The notes under the pieces were generated by a model. The model was not told the DNA's origin. It saw nothing but the letters and a program-made list of their open reading frames with translations, and ran no database searches. A stretch of DNA of 64,000 nucleotides. It comes from Pseudobutyrivibrio sp. MD2005 (GTDB lineage: Bacteria > Bacillota > Clostridia > Lachnospirales > Lachnospiraceae). The stretch is from NCBI RefSeq assembly GCF_000621865.1, contig NZ_KK211359.1, forward strand, positions 1-64,000, written 5' to 3'. The position numbers were made by a program, and so were the translations under genes. Below are positions 35,045 through 43,725 of the stretch, piece by piece; position 1 is the first letter of the stretch; every line of letters starts with the position of its first letter.

Positions 35045-35090
35045 AAGCAAGGTTTTTGGTATTTTTATGCAAATTAACCTTGCTTTTTTT
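35045..35090 (+). terminator. argH terminator
   Basis: AAGCAAGGTT pairs exactly with AACCTTGCTT, followed by a T run. Its 3' arm doubles as the -35 of the asd promoter. Confidence 0.85.
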
Positions 35091-35107
35091 ATTTAATTTG
35101 ATATAAT
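35080..35107 (+). promoter_or_regulatory. asd promoter
   Basis: TTGCTT (inside the argH terminator 3' arm), 16-nt spacer, TATAAT. A small dyad GGACAAATGTCC (35120-35131) lies in the leader. Confidence 0.65.
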
Positions 35108-35167
35108 ACTTTTCAATGACGGACAAATGTCCGCGTGTGAAAAACAATGAATAAGGAGACATATGTA

Positions 35168-36253
35168 ATGAGCGAGAAATTAAAAGTCGGAATTCTTGGT
35201 GGTACAGGTATGGTTGGACAGAGATTTATTTCTCTTCTTGAGAACCATCCTTGGTTTGAGGTTACAACAATTGCAGCTAGCCCACGTTCAGCTGGACAGC
35301 GTTACGAGGATGCAGTAGGAGGCAGATGGAAGATGGATACTCCAATGCCAGCTGCAGTTAAGGATATTATTGTTAAGAATGTAAACGAAGTAGAAGAAGT
35401 AGCTAAGGAAGTTGACTTTGTATTTTCTGCTGTTGATATGTCTAAGGATGAGATTAAAGCAATCGAGGAGGCTTATGCTAAGACAGAGACTCCTGTTGTT
35501 TCAAACAATTCCGCACATAGATGGACACCAGATGTTCCTATGGTAGTTCCAGAAATTAATCCACAGCACATGGAAGTAATTGAGTTCCAGAAGAAGAGAC
35601 TTGGCACTACAAGAGGTTTTGTTGCGGTTAAGCCTAACTGCTCAATTCAGTCTTATGCTCCAGTTCTTACAGCATGGAAAGAGTTTGAGCCATACGAGGT
35701 AGTTGTTACAACATACCAGGCAATCTCAGGTGCAGGTAAGACATTTAAGGATTGGCCAGAGATGGAGCACAACATCATTCCTTTCATCTCAGGTGAGGAA
35801 GAGAAGTCAGAGAAGGAGCCACTTAGAATCTGGGGTAAGATCGAAGATGGCGTTATCGTTCCTGCTGATGATGTTAAAATTACAAGCCAGTGCATCCGTG
35901 TACCAGTATTAAACGGTCACACAGCAGCTGTATTCGTTAAGTTCAAGAAGCAGCCTACAAAGCAGCAGCTTATCGATGCAATCAACAACTTCTCAGGTGT
36001 ACCACAGGAGCTTCAGCTTCCTAGCGCACCAAAGCAGTTTATCCGTTACATGGAAGAGGATAACAGACCTCAGGTAGCACTTGATGTAGATTATGAAAAC
36101 GGAATGGGAATCAATGTTGGTCGTCTTCGCGAGGACAGCATTTATGATTGGAAGTTCGTAGGATTATCTCACAACACTGTTCGTGGTGCTGCAGGTGGTG
36201 CTGTTCTTTGCGCAGAGCTTCTTAAGGCACAGGGTTATATCACAAAGAAATAA
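35168..36253 (+). CDS. asd: aspartate-semialdehyde dehydrogenase Asd
   Basis: 361 residues from the ATG at 35168; AAGGAG lies inside the longer frame from 35147, so 35168 is preferred. NADP loop GILGGTGMVGQRFISLL at the N-terminus, active-site Cys in VKPNCSIQSY (about residue 155) and GHTAAVFV later. The length and the sequence type match the archaeal/fungal-like Asd group also seen in Clostridia. Shared step for lysine, threonine and methionine. Confidence 0.94.
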   Translation: MSEKLKVGILGGTGMVGQRFISLLENHPWFEVTTIAASPRSAGQRYEDAVGGRWKMDTPMPAAVKDIIVKNVNEVEEVAKEVDFVFSAVDMSKDEIKAIEEAYAKTETPVVSNNSAHRWTPDVPMVVPEINPQHMEVIEFQKKRLGTTRGFVAVKPNCSIQSYAPVLTAWKEFEPYEVVVTTYQAISGAGKTFKDWPEMEHNIIPFISGEEEKSEKEPLRIWGKIEDGVIVPADDVKITSQCIRVPVLNGHTAAVFVKFKKQPTKQQLIDAINNFSGVPQELQLPSAPKQFIRYMEEDNRPQVALDVDYENGMGINVGRLREDSIYDWKFVGLSHNTVRGAAGGAVLCAELLKAQGYITKK

Positions 36254-36277
36254 TTTAGTGTTTCAAATATAAAGCAT

Positions 36278-36322
36278 TAGCATTCTTACATATGTGAGCA
36301 TAGGTAAGGATGCTATTTTTTT
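36278..36322 (+). terminator. asd terminator
   Basis: TAGCATTCTTAC pairs with GTAAGGATGCTA (one wobble), followed by seven T. Confidence 0.85.
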
Positions 36323-36460
36323 GAAGTCTTTTATAATTCACGTTTTTGGAATAAATTAAAACTGAATAAAATTCTTTTTTAGTGTAGCGGACTAAAGTGA
36401 AATGTGTTATTATATTTGGCGTATAACTGAAAACGTGTAGATTCTTTAGGGAGAAATGTT

Positions 36461-37822
36461 ATGGTTACTAGAACAAACGAACTGAAAAAGCTTGACACAA
36501 TTTATCAAAAGAGTAGTAGTGATATTGTGCTTTTATATGGCAGGCTTGGCAGTGGTAAGGAGGCTTTGATAGACGATTTCACCACTGGAAAGCAGTACTT
36601 CTACTATAGAAGCCGTCAATGTTCTGATGCTAAACAGTTAAAGTATCTGGACGAACAGCTTTCTGCGGAATATGACAGGGCTGTTGATAGCGCATCTTTC
36701 GATGAATGCTTCAAGAAGTTCAGATCAAAGGACGGTTCAAAACTTGTAGTTGTTATTGATGAAGCGCAGTATGCTATCAAGAAGTCTAACGAGCTTTTGG
36801 CTAGCCTTATTTCTCTTAAAAATAAAAAGCTTTACCCTGGCAAGGTGATGATAATCATTGTAAGTTCATCTATTGTCTGGGCTGAAAATAATTTCCCTGA
36901 AATTGCAGGAAGTAGTGCAAATTCAGTAGACGAGACAATCAAGCTTGAAAATCTTTCATTCCTTGATGTGGTTAGAGCATTTCCTAGCTATTCTGTTGCT
37001 CAGTGCGTTAGCACATACGGTATCGTAGGTGGAGTATCAGAGTACTTAGACAGATGGAATGGTAAGAAATCCATAAAGGATAATGTTTGCGAAAACATTC
37101 TTACACCTACCGGATTTTTATATTCAGCTGCTGAAGGATATATTTCATCAGAACTCAGAGAGCTTTCATGCTACAACACAATTTTAGGTTCCATCGCATC
37201 TGGTAATGAAAAGCTTAATGATTTGTTCGAGGATACTGGTTATTCTCGTGCTAAGATTTCTGTTTACATGAAGAACCTAGCAGCATTTGATGTGGTTGAT
37301 AAGGTGGTATCCTTCGAAACAGGAGGATGGGATAACACTAAAAAGGGTATATACAGAATTGTGGATCCTTACGTTAATTTCTGGTTCACTTTTGTGTATC
37401 CGCATTTATCAGAGCTTATATCCTACACACCTGATAGATTTTACGATACTTTCATCGCACCAAAGCTAGATGAATATCTTGAATACTATTTTGTAAATGT
37501 TTGTAGAGAATACCTACATCTATTAAATATGGTTGGACAGCTTCCTATTAAGCTTACAAAGATTGGGACATGGCTTGGTAAGGAAGGCACCATAGATGTT
37601 ATAGGTCAAAGCTCTAACAGAGAAAACGTTGTGGGCATTTGCAACTGGACAGAAAAGAGCATGGGATATGATGCTTATGAAAAGCTTCTTGAATCTATGA
37701 AGCAGGCACGTATCTCAGCCAACACAATTTTCATGTTCTCCGCTACCAAATTTGATAGTAAATTAGTAGAACTTTCAAAAGAAAATAAATCTATTGTTTT
37801 GGTAGACATGACAGAACTGTAA
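36461..37822 (+). CDS. archaeal-type ATPase with DUF234 domain
   Basis: 453 residues. N-terminal P-loop VLLYGRLGSGKEALIDDF (about residues 23-40) and Walker B VVVIDEAQY (about 96-104), then a winged-helix part and a C-terminal nuclease-like DUF234 region (from about 300) with FWFTFVYPHLS and the GKEGTIDVIG and VGICNWTEKSMG strands. The family is abundant in anaerobes and its role is unproven. Single transcription unit with terminators on both sides. Confidence 0.8.
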   Translation: MVTRTNELKKLDTIYQKSSSDIVLLYGRLGSGKEALIDDFTTGKQYFYYRSRQCSDAKQLKYLDEQLSAEYDRAVDSASFDECFKKFRSKDGSKLVVVIDEAQYAIKKSNELLASLISLKNKKLYPGKVMIIIVSSSIVWAENNFPEIAGSSANSVDETIKLENLSFLDVVRAFPSYSVAQCVSTYGIVGGVSEYLDRWNGKKSIKDNVCENILTPTGFLYSAAEGYISSELRELSCYNTILGSIASGNEKLNDLFEDTGYSRAKISVYMKNLAAFDVVDKVVSFETGGWDNTKKGIYRIVDPYVNFWFTFVYPHLSELISYTPDRFYDTFIAPKLDEYLEYYFVNVCREYLHLLNMVGQLPIKLTKIGTWLGKEGTIDVIGQSSNRENVVGICNWTEKSMGYDAYEKLLESMKQARISANTIFMFSATKFDSKLVELSKENKSIVLVDMTEL

Positions 37823-37851
37823 TTGATATAATTTAATAGTTAATATTGTTT

Positions 37852-37887
37852 GAAGCCTTTGCATTTCATGCGAAGGCTTCGACTTTT
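37852..37887 (+). terminator. terminator after the ATPase gene
   Basis: GAAGCCTT pairs with AAGGCTTC, followed by GACTTTTG. A perfect 16-base palindrome TTAATTTTAAAATTAA (37889-37904) follows, just before the topB ribosome site. Confidence 0.75.
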
Positions 37888-37924
37888 GTTAATTTTAAAA
37901 TTAATTTTTAGGGAGTTTAGTGAT

Positions 37925-40900
37925 TTGGGAAAGAGTTTAATAATCACAGAGAAACCATCTGTTGCCCGAGACTTTGCGCGAGTTCTTAATGTGTCAGGCA
38001 ATCAAAATGGTTTTATTGAAAACAATCAATATGTCATAAGCTGGTGCTATGGACATCTGGTTCAGATGGTTTATCCAGAAGAGTATGACATTAAATATAA
38101 GAACTGGAATCTTGAGGATTTACCATTCTTACCTAAGGATTATAAGTACGGAGTTGTAGAGTCAGCAAAAGAACAATACAAGGTAGTCAATGGCCTTCTG
38201 CACAGAGAAGACATCGATACAGTCTATTGGGCAGGTGACTCGGGAAAAGAAGGACAGACAATCGAAGAGAACATCAGAAATTATGGTGGTGTTCGTGAAG
38301 GCATGACAGAGCTTCGTGTATGGATTGATTCTCAGACCGATGATGAAATTCTGCGTGGAATTAGAGAAGCAAAGCCTATGAGCGATTATGCAAAGCTGGG
38401 AGCTTCAGGCATAATGCGAACTATAGAAGATTATAGCTTAGGCATTAATTTCTCTAGAGCTTTATCTGTTAAATATGGAAGACTTATCAATGATGCAGCC
38501 GCAACTACAAGCTATTCTGCCATAGCAATTGGCCGAGTTATGACTTGTGTGCTTGGCATGGTTGTTGAGAGAGAAAGAGAAATCAGGAACTTCAACGAAG
38601 ATCCATTCTTTAAGGTTGTTGGTAAGTTTTCAGATGTTAATTTCCCTGCAGAGTGGAAGGCGATAGAAAAGTCAAAGTATTTTGAATCTCCACTTTTATA
38701 TGGGGATAAAGGAAATGGCTTTAAAGAAAGAGGTAGTGCTGAAAAGTTAATTGAAAAATTAATAAATAAGCCTGCTTCTATTACAGATAAGGATTGCGGC
38801 ATTTCTAAGAAGAAGGCACCATTGCTATTCAACTTAGCAGAGCTTCAGTCAGAATGTTCTAAGCGATTCAAGATTTCGCCGGCTCAGACTCTTGAAATCA
38901 TTCAGGAGCTATACGAAAAGAAGTACACTACATATCCTCGTACTGATGCAAGAGTACTTACAACAGCTGTTGCAAAGGAGATAAATAAAAACCTTAACAA
39001 GCTTCAATCCTATGGTCCTACTGCTAAATATGTACATGAGATTTTGGCAGATAGAAAGTATGTAGGCATTGAAAATACTAGCTATACAGACGATAGCAAG
39101 GTTACAGATCACTATGCAATCATTCCTACAGGACAGTGTAATGGCATAGAGAATCTTTCGGGTCTTAGCCAGAGAGTTTATGAATTGATAATCCGCAGGT
39201 TTCTGTCTATTTTTTATCCACCTGCAGAATATAAAAATGTTAAGGTTACAATCGGTATTGATTCAGAAAGCTTTTTTGCTGGAGCAAAACTTTTAGTTAA
39301 ACCAGGCTATTTGGAAATAGCTGGCATACCAAAGGCTAAGAATTCTGACAACACTGATAATGATGATGAATCTGAGGATGCAGAAGATGAGTTTTCAAAG
39401 GAAAAATTTGTTGAATTCATCGAAAAAGCCTCTATTGGAGATGCTATAGATGTAAATTGCTTCGAATTAAAAGAAGGCAAAACATCACCTCCAAAGCGAT
39501 ATACATCAGGTTCCTTGATTCTTGCAATGGAAAATGCAGGAAAGCTTATCGAAGATGAAGAGCTTCGTGAGCAAATCAAGACTACAGGTATCGGAACATC
39601 TGCTACTCGTGGTGAGATTCTTGAAAAGCTTGTAAGAATTGGATATCTTAATCAAAATAATAAGACCCAGGTCATCACCCCTGAAAAGCTTGGTGAAATG
39701 ATCTATGAAGTTGTGCTTCTTACAACACCTTCATTATTAAAGCCAGAGCAGACTGCAAACTGGGAGAAGGGGCTTGAAGGAATTATCAATGGAACAGTAG
39801 AGTTTACTGATTATAGACAAGAACTAGAGGATTACATTCGCAGTGAAACAAAAAATATGATAGAGCAGGATTTGACACAGACCATTGCTCTTAATATTAA
39901 TCAGTTTACTGGAAAGGATTCTAAGGGACTTGCTACAAGAAAGCCTTTAGGTATCAAATGTCCTAAGTGCGGAGGCGAACTTACAACTACATCATTTGGA
40001 TATGGCTGTAGTAATTATGCTAACGACGAAATTAAATGTAGATTTAGTATTGGACAAATCGCTGGTGTAGATCTGCCTGAGGAGCAGTTTAAAAAGCTTA
40101 TATTAGAGGGAAAGACAGACTTAATCGAAGGCTTCAAGAGCAAGTCTAATAAACCCTTTAAATCTGTTCTTAAGCTTGAAAAGAATGAGGATGGCGAGTT
40201 CAATGTAAGCTTTGATTTCTCTGAGACACCTACAGAATATGTTGAAGAATTAAAATGCCCTGTGTGCCAGGGAAGAATCGCTAAGACTGGCTATGGCTTT
40301 GCATGTGAGCATCGATTCCAGGAAGAGAATCAGTGTTACTTCTCAGTTGGCGAGATTGCAGGAAGAAAGATTTCCGAAGAGGAATTAACTTCTCTTATTA
40401 ATAATGGAATTACAGATGTTCTCACTGGGTTCAAATCTAAAACCAATCAAAAGTTTAGTGCTAAGATTCAGCTAAAGGAAAACGAAGAGGGCAAGAAGGT
40501 TCTCAGTTTCAATTTTGATGGTATAGAGGCTGAAAAGCTTGAGGGCTGCAAATGTCCAGATTGTGGTGGCGATATTCTTATTCGCCCTAGTGGATATGGT
40601 TGTGGCAATTTTAACGCTCAGGATGAAAACTCATGTAAGTTTTATATAGGAAAGACAATCGCTGGTAAAAATATTGGCGGTGGCGTTGTGACGGAGCTCT
40701 TACTTAAAGGCAAATCAGAAACTCTTAGAGGTTTCAAAGGAAAATCAGGTAAGAAATTTGACGCAAGGCTTGTGTTAAAGAAAAACGAAGAGACCGGTAG
40801 AACAGAAGTCGTATTTGATTTTGACGATGTGGAACCAAATTATCTTGCAGATGTAACATGCCCTGATTGTGGCAGCAAGATAATTAAAACTAACTTTGGG

Positions 40901-41728
40901 TTTGCCTGTGAGAAATATTTTGATCAGGAAAACAAATGCGGATTTGTTCTGGGGGAAATCGCTTCTAAGAAGCTTACAGATTCTGATGCCAAGGAGCTTT
41001 TGACAGAAGGTCATTCCAAAACTATCAGAGGCTTTAAGGGTAAGTCTGGTAAAAAGTTTGATGCATGTCTTATTCTTAAGAAAAATGAAGAGACTGGCAA
41101 AACAGAAGTGGCCTTTGATTTTGATAATGTAGAAGCCAAGGATATTAAAGATGTGGTATGTCCACTTTGTGGTGGCAAGATAGTAGTTACACCATTTGGA
41201 TATGGATGTAGTAATTATAAAAAGGATGATCCAGATAATTCCTGTGGCTTTAATCTGGGGCAGATTGCTGGCGTGAAGCTTAAAGAAGCTCAGGTTAAGG
41301 AGTTATTAAAAGACGGTATAACATCTACTATATCTGGCTTTAAATCAAAGAAGGGCACAAAGTTTGAAGCCAAGCTTGCTTTAAATAAGGATGAAACTGG
41401 GAAGGTATCTGGCGTAAAGTTTGTTTTTGAAGATGATGAAAAGGTTATGCCAAATCTGAAATGCCCAAGGTGCGAATCGCCGATAATTAAGAATCATTTT
41501 GGCTACCGATGCAAGAATAATGTCAGGGATAATGTTGACAGCTGTCCATTCTATGTTGGCAAGGTGGCAGGGGTAGATATACCTGAAGATCAGTTCATCA
41601 AACTAATTACAGAAAAGAAAACTGATGTCATATCTGGATTTTTGAGCAAAAAAGGTTTATTCTTTGATGCAAGGTTAAAACTGAATGATGAGTTCCGTAC
41701 GGAATTTGAATTCGATAATTATTCTTAA
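37925..41728 (+). CDS. topB: type IA DNA topoisomerase (TopB-like) with six C-terminal zinc-ribbon repeats
   Basis: 1267 residues from a TTG at 37925 (AGGGAG nine bases upstream); upstream in-frame sequence is a terminator and not coding. SLIITEKPSVARDFA carries the Toprim Glu; the usual DxDxE motif reads DSGKE (about residue 105), lacking the second Asp. The catalytic Tyr is in TTYPRTDARVL (about residue 336). From about residue 676 come six tandem repeats of about 98 residues, each with a CPxCGG-type knuckle, FGYGC, a C-x-F-x-IGxIAG stretch and GFKSKxGKKF. Usual topoisomerase III has about 650-750 residues with few such repeats. Relaxes or decatenates DNA by single-strand passage. Confidence 0.9.
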   Translation: MGKSLIITEKPSVARDFARVLNVSGNQNGFIENNQYVISWCYGHLVQMVYPEEYDIKYKNWNLEDLPFLPKDYKYGVVESAKEQYKVVNGLLHREDIDTVYWAGDSGKEGQTIEENIRNYGGVREGMTELRVWIDSQTDDEILRGIREAKPMSDYAKLGASGIMRTIEDYSLGINFSRALSVKYGRLINDAAATTSYSAIAIGRVMTCVLGMVVEREREIRNFNEDPFFKVVGKFSDVNFPAEWKAIEKSKYFESPLLYGDKGNGFKERGSAEKLIEKLINKPASITDKDCGISKKKAPLLFNLAELQSECSKRFKISPAQTLEIIQELYEKKYTTYPRTDARVLTTAVAKEINKNLNKLQSYGPTAKYVHEILADRKYVGIENTSYTDDSKVTDHYAIIPTGQCNGIENLSGLSQRVYELIIRRFLSIFYPPAEYKNVKVTIGIDSESFFAGAKLLVKPGYLEIAGIPKAKNSDNTDNDDESEDAEDEFSKEKFVEFIEKASIGDAIDVNCFELKEGKTSPPKRYTSGSLILAMENAGKLIEDEELREQIKTTGIGTSATRGEILEKLVRIGYLNQNNKTQVITPEKLGEMIYEVVLLTTPSLLKPEQTANWEKGLEGIINGTVEFTDYRQELEDYIRSETKNMIEQDLTQTIALNINQFTGKDSKGLATRKPLGIKCPKCGGELTTTSFGYGCSNYANDEIKCRFSIGQIAGVDLPEEQFKKLILEGKTDLIEGFKSKSNKPFKSVLKLEKNEDGEFNVSFDFSETPTEYVEELKCPVCQGRIAKTGYGFACEHRFQEENQCYFSVGEIAGRKISEEELTSLINNGITDVLTGFKSKTNQKFSAKIQLKENEEGKKVLSFNFDGIEAEKLEGCKCPDCGGDILIRPSGYGCGNFNAQDENSCKFYIGKTIAGKNIGGGVVTELLLKGKSETLRGFKGKSGKKFDARLVLKKNEETGRTEVVFDFDDVEPNYLADVTCPDCGSKIIKTNFGFACEKYFDQENKCGFVLGEIASKKLTDSDAKELLTEGHSKTIRGFKGKSGKKFDACLILKKNEETGKTEVAFDFDNVEAKDIKDVVCPLCGGKIVVTPFGYGCSNYKKDDPDNSCGFNLGQIAGVKLKEAQVKELLKDGITSTISGFKSKKGTKFEAKLALNKDETGKVSGVKFVFEDDEKVMPNLKCPRCESPIIKNHFGYRCKNNVRDNVDSCPFYVGKVAGVDIPEDQFIKLITEKKTDVISGFLSKKGLFFDARLKLNDEFRTEFEFDNYS

Positions 41729-41759
41729 GGAATTAAGATTACAAGAAAGGATAAAAAAT

Positions 41760-42428
41760 ATGGAACAGTGCAAAATTAAATCTATGTATAATTTAGATGA
41801 GACCATTGCGAAGGATTTATTTGATGGTAAGGAATATCCATGGGAAGTTCTTCCAGAGATTTCTGAGTTCATCAAGAAGCTTGGACCAACTCTTGATCCT
41901 GAAAAGTTTGAAAAGAGAGGGGAAGATATCTGGGTAGCAAAATCTGCAACAGTTTTTGATTCAGCATATCTTCACGGCCCACTTATTATCGATGAAGATG
42001 CTGAGGTACGTCAGTGTGCTTTCATTAGAGGCTCAGCTATCGTAGGTAAGAATTGTGTAGTTGGTAACTCTACAGAGCTAAAGAATGTTGTTTTATTTAA
42101 TAATGTTCAGGTTCCTCACTACAATTATGTTGGCGATTCTGTTTTAGGATACAAGTCACACATGGGCGCTGGTAGCATCACATCTAATGTAAAGCAGGAT
42201 AAGACATTGGTTGTTGTAAAAACTAGAGATGGAGAGAAAATTGAAACAGGATTAAAGAAATTTGGAGCTATGCTTGGCGACAATGTTGAAGTTGGCTGCA
42301 ATTCAGTTTTAAATCCTGGAACAGTTGTATGTCCACGTTCTAATGTTTATCCTCTTTCTCCAGTTCGTGGGGTAGTTGAGGCTGATAGCATTTTTAAGAG
42401 CCAGGATAATATCGTTAAAAAGAATTAA
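41760..42428 (+). CDS. left-handed beta-helix (hexapeptide) protein, nucleotidyl/acyltransferase-like
   Basis: 222 residues from the ATG at 41760 (AAAGGA nine bases upstream). After an N-terminal cap, hexapeptide repeats run from about residue 60 (IWVAKSATVFDSAYLHGPLIIDEDAEVRQCAFIRGSAIVGKNCVVG) to 195, as in the C-terminal half of GlmU-type and related sugar-nucleotide enzymes, but the nucleotidyltransferase half is missing. It resembles proteins annotated as UDP-GlcNAc pyrophosphorylase-related. The reaction is unknown. Confidence 0.75.
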   Translation: MEQCKIKSMYNLDETIAKDLFDGKEYPWEVLPEISEFIKKLGPTLDPEKFEKRGEDIWVAKSATVFDSAYLHGPLIIDEDAEVRQCAFIRGSAIVGKNCVVGNSTELKNVVLFNNVQVPHYNYVGDSVLGYKSHMGAGSITSNVKQDKTLVVVKTRDGEKIETGLKKFGAMLGDNVEVGCNSVLNPGTVVCPRSNVYPLSPVRGVVEADSIFKSQDNIVKKN

Positions 42429-42436
42429 AATTTTTT

Positions 42437-42468
42437 AAAGACTCATCTTTTAAAGGTGAGTCTTTTTT
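42437..42468 (+). terminator. intrinsic terminator
   Basis: AAAGACTCA pairs with TGAGTCTTT, then T run. Confidence 0.85.
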
Positions 42469-42521
42469 GGTATTATATTAATACTTATTGAAATTTTGTA
42501 CAAAATTAGGGAGGATACAAA

Positions 42522-43703
42522 ATGGGATTAATACAAGCATTCAAGGGCTCTGTTTCTGGAGAGCTCGCTAATCAATGGAAGGAATTATTCGTTTCAGATT
42601 CTATGTCTGCTGACACTCTTGTTAAGAGAGCTGATCACAAAGTTTCCGGAAGAAGCACAAATACAAAGGGTGATGCTGATGTTATTACAAAGGGTTCAGC
42701 TATTATCGTAAATGAGGGACAGTGTGCTCTTTTAGTAGATAGCGGAAGAATCATCGATGTAGCTGCTGAGGCAGGTGCATACGAGTGGGATGAGACCGGC
42801 TCTGCATCAATTTTCGCTGGCGATTTTGCTAACGTATTTAAGGAATTCGGTAGAAGATTTACTTTCGGTGGTGAAAAGCCAGTTCAGCAGAGAGTATATT
42901 TCATCAACACAAAAGATATTGTTGGATTAAAGTTTGGCACACCAAGCCCAATTCCATTTAGAATTCTTGACAACAACATCGGCCTTGATATGGATACTAC
43001 ACTTAAGTGCAATGGTAATTACAGCATGAAGGTTACAGATCCTACTCAGCTTTATGTTAATTTGGCAGGAAATGTTAAGGACGAATACACAGTAGAAGAT
43101 ATTCAGGATCAGCTACGTGCTGAATTCATTCAGGCTCTTCAGCCTGCGCTTGGCAAGCTTACAGCTCTTGGTGTTAGACCATCAGCTATTCCTAGCTATA
43201 CAAAGGAAATGTCTGAAGCTATGAGTGAGGAGCTTGATCAGTCTTGGACAGATAAATATGGTCTTGCAATCACATCTGTTCAGATCCTTTCAACAATCAT
43301 CCCAGAGGATGACGCTGCAACTCTTAAAGAGCTTCAAAAGTCAGGAGCACTTCGTTCACAGGCTATGGCAGGAGCTACACTTGTTCAGGCCCAGGCAGAG
43401 GCAATGAAGAATGCAGCAAGCAATCCAAACGGAGCAGCTATGGGCTTTTTCGGAATGAACATGGCTATGCAGGCAGGTGGAGCAAATGCTGCAGATTTAC
43501 TTAGTGCAGGAGCAGCTGCAGGTGCAGCTATGAATCCTGGATTTAATCAGGGTATGCAACCACAGGGACAGCCACAGATGCAGCCACAGGCTGGAGCAGC
43601 ACCACAAGCTGGGGCAGCTCAGGCAGGCAGATGGTTCTGTCCAAATTGCGGCAATGAAAACTTTGGCAATTTCTGCGTAAACTGCGGAACAAAAAGACCT
43701 TAA
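42522..43703 (+). CDS. SPFH-domain protein with C-terminal zinc ribbon (YdjI-like)
   Basis: 393 residues. The SPFH/band-7-like domain spans about 30-260 (SAIIVNEGQCALLVDSGRIIDVAAEAGAYEW), followed by a Gly/Ala/Met and Gln/Pro-rich tail and a terminal zinc ribbon CPNCGNENFGNFCVNC. This is the layout of B. subtilis YdjI, which works with YdjG and YdjH at the membrane and recruits PspA. Here the three homologues lie together but no pspA is seen in the window. AGGGAGG precedes the ATG. Confidence 0.85.
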   Translation: MGLIQAFKGSVSGELANQWKELFVSDSMSADTLVKRADHKVSGRSTNTKGDADVITKGSAIIVNEGQCALLVDSGRIIDVAAEAGAYEWDETGSASIFAGDFANVFKEFGRRFTFGGEKPVQQRVYFINTKDIVGLKFGTPSPIPFRILDNNIGLDMDTTLKCNGNYSMKVTDPTQLYVNLAGNVKDEYTVEDIQDQLRAEFIQALQPALGKLTALGVRPSAIPSYTKEMSEAMSEELDQSWTDKYGLAITSVQILSTIIPEDDAATLKELQKSGALRSQAMAGATLVQAQAEAMKNAASNPNGAAMGFFGMNMAMQAGGANAADLLSAGAAAGAAMNPGFNQGMQPQGQPQMQPQAGAAPQAGAAQAGRWFCPNCGNENFGNFCVNCGTKRP

Positions 43704-43725
43704 ATATAAATCAGGAGAATAATGT

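Noticed and set aside
37850-37924. N-terminal extension of the topoisomerase frame to a TTG at 37850
   Set aside because: The stretch contains a terminator hairpin and a palindrome; the proper start at 37925 has AGGGAG in front and begins the conserved Toprim sequence.
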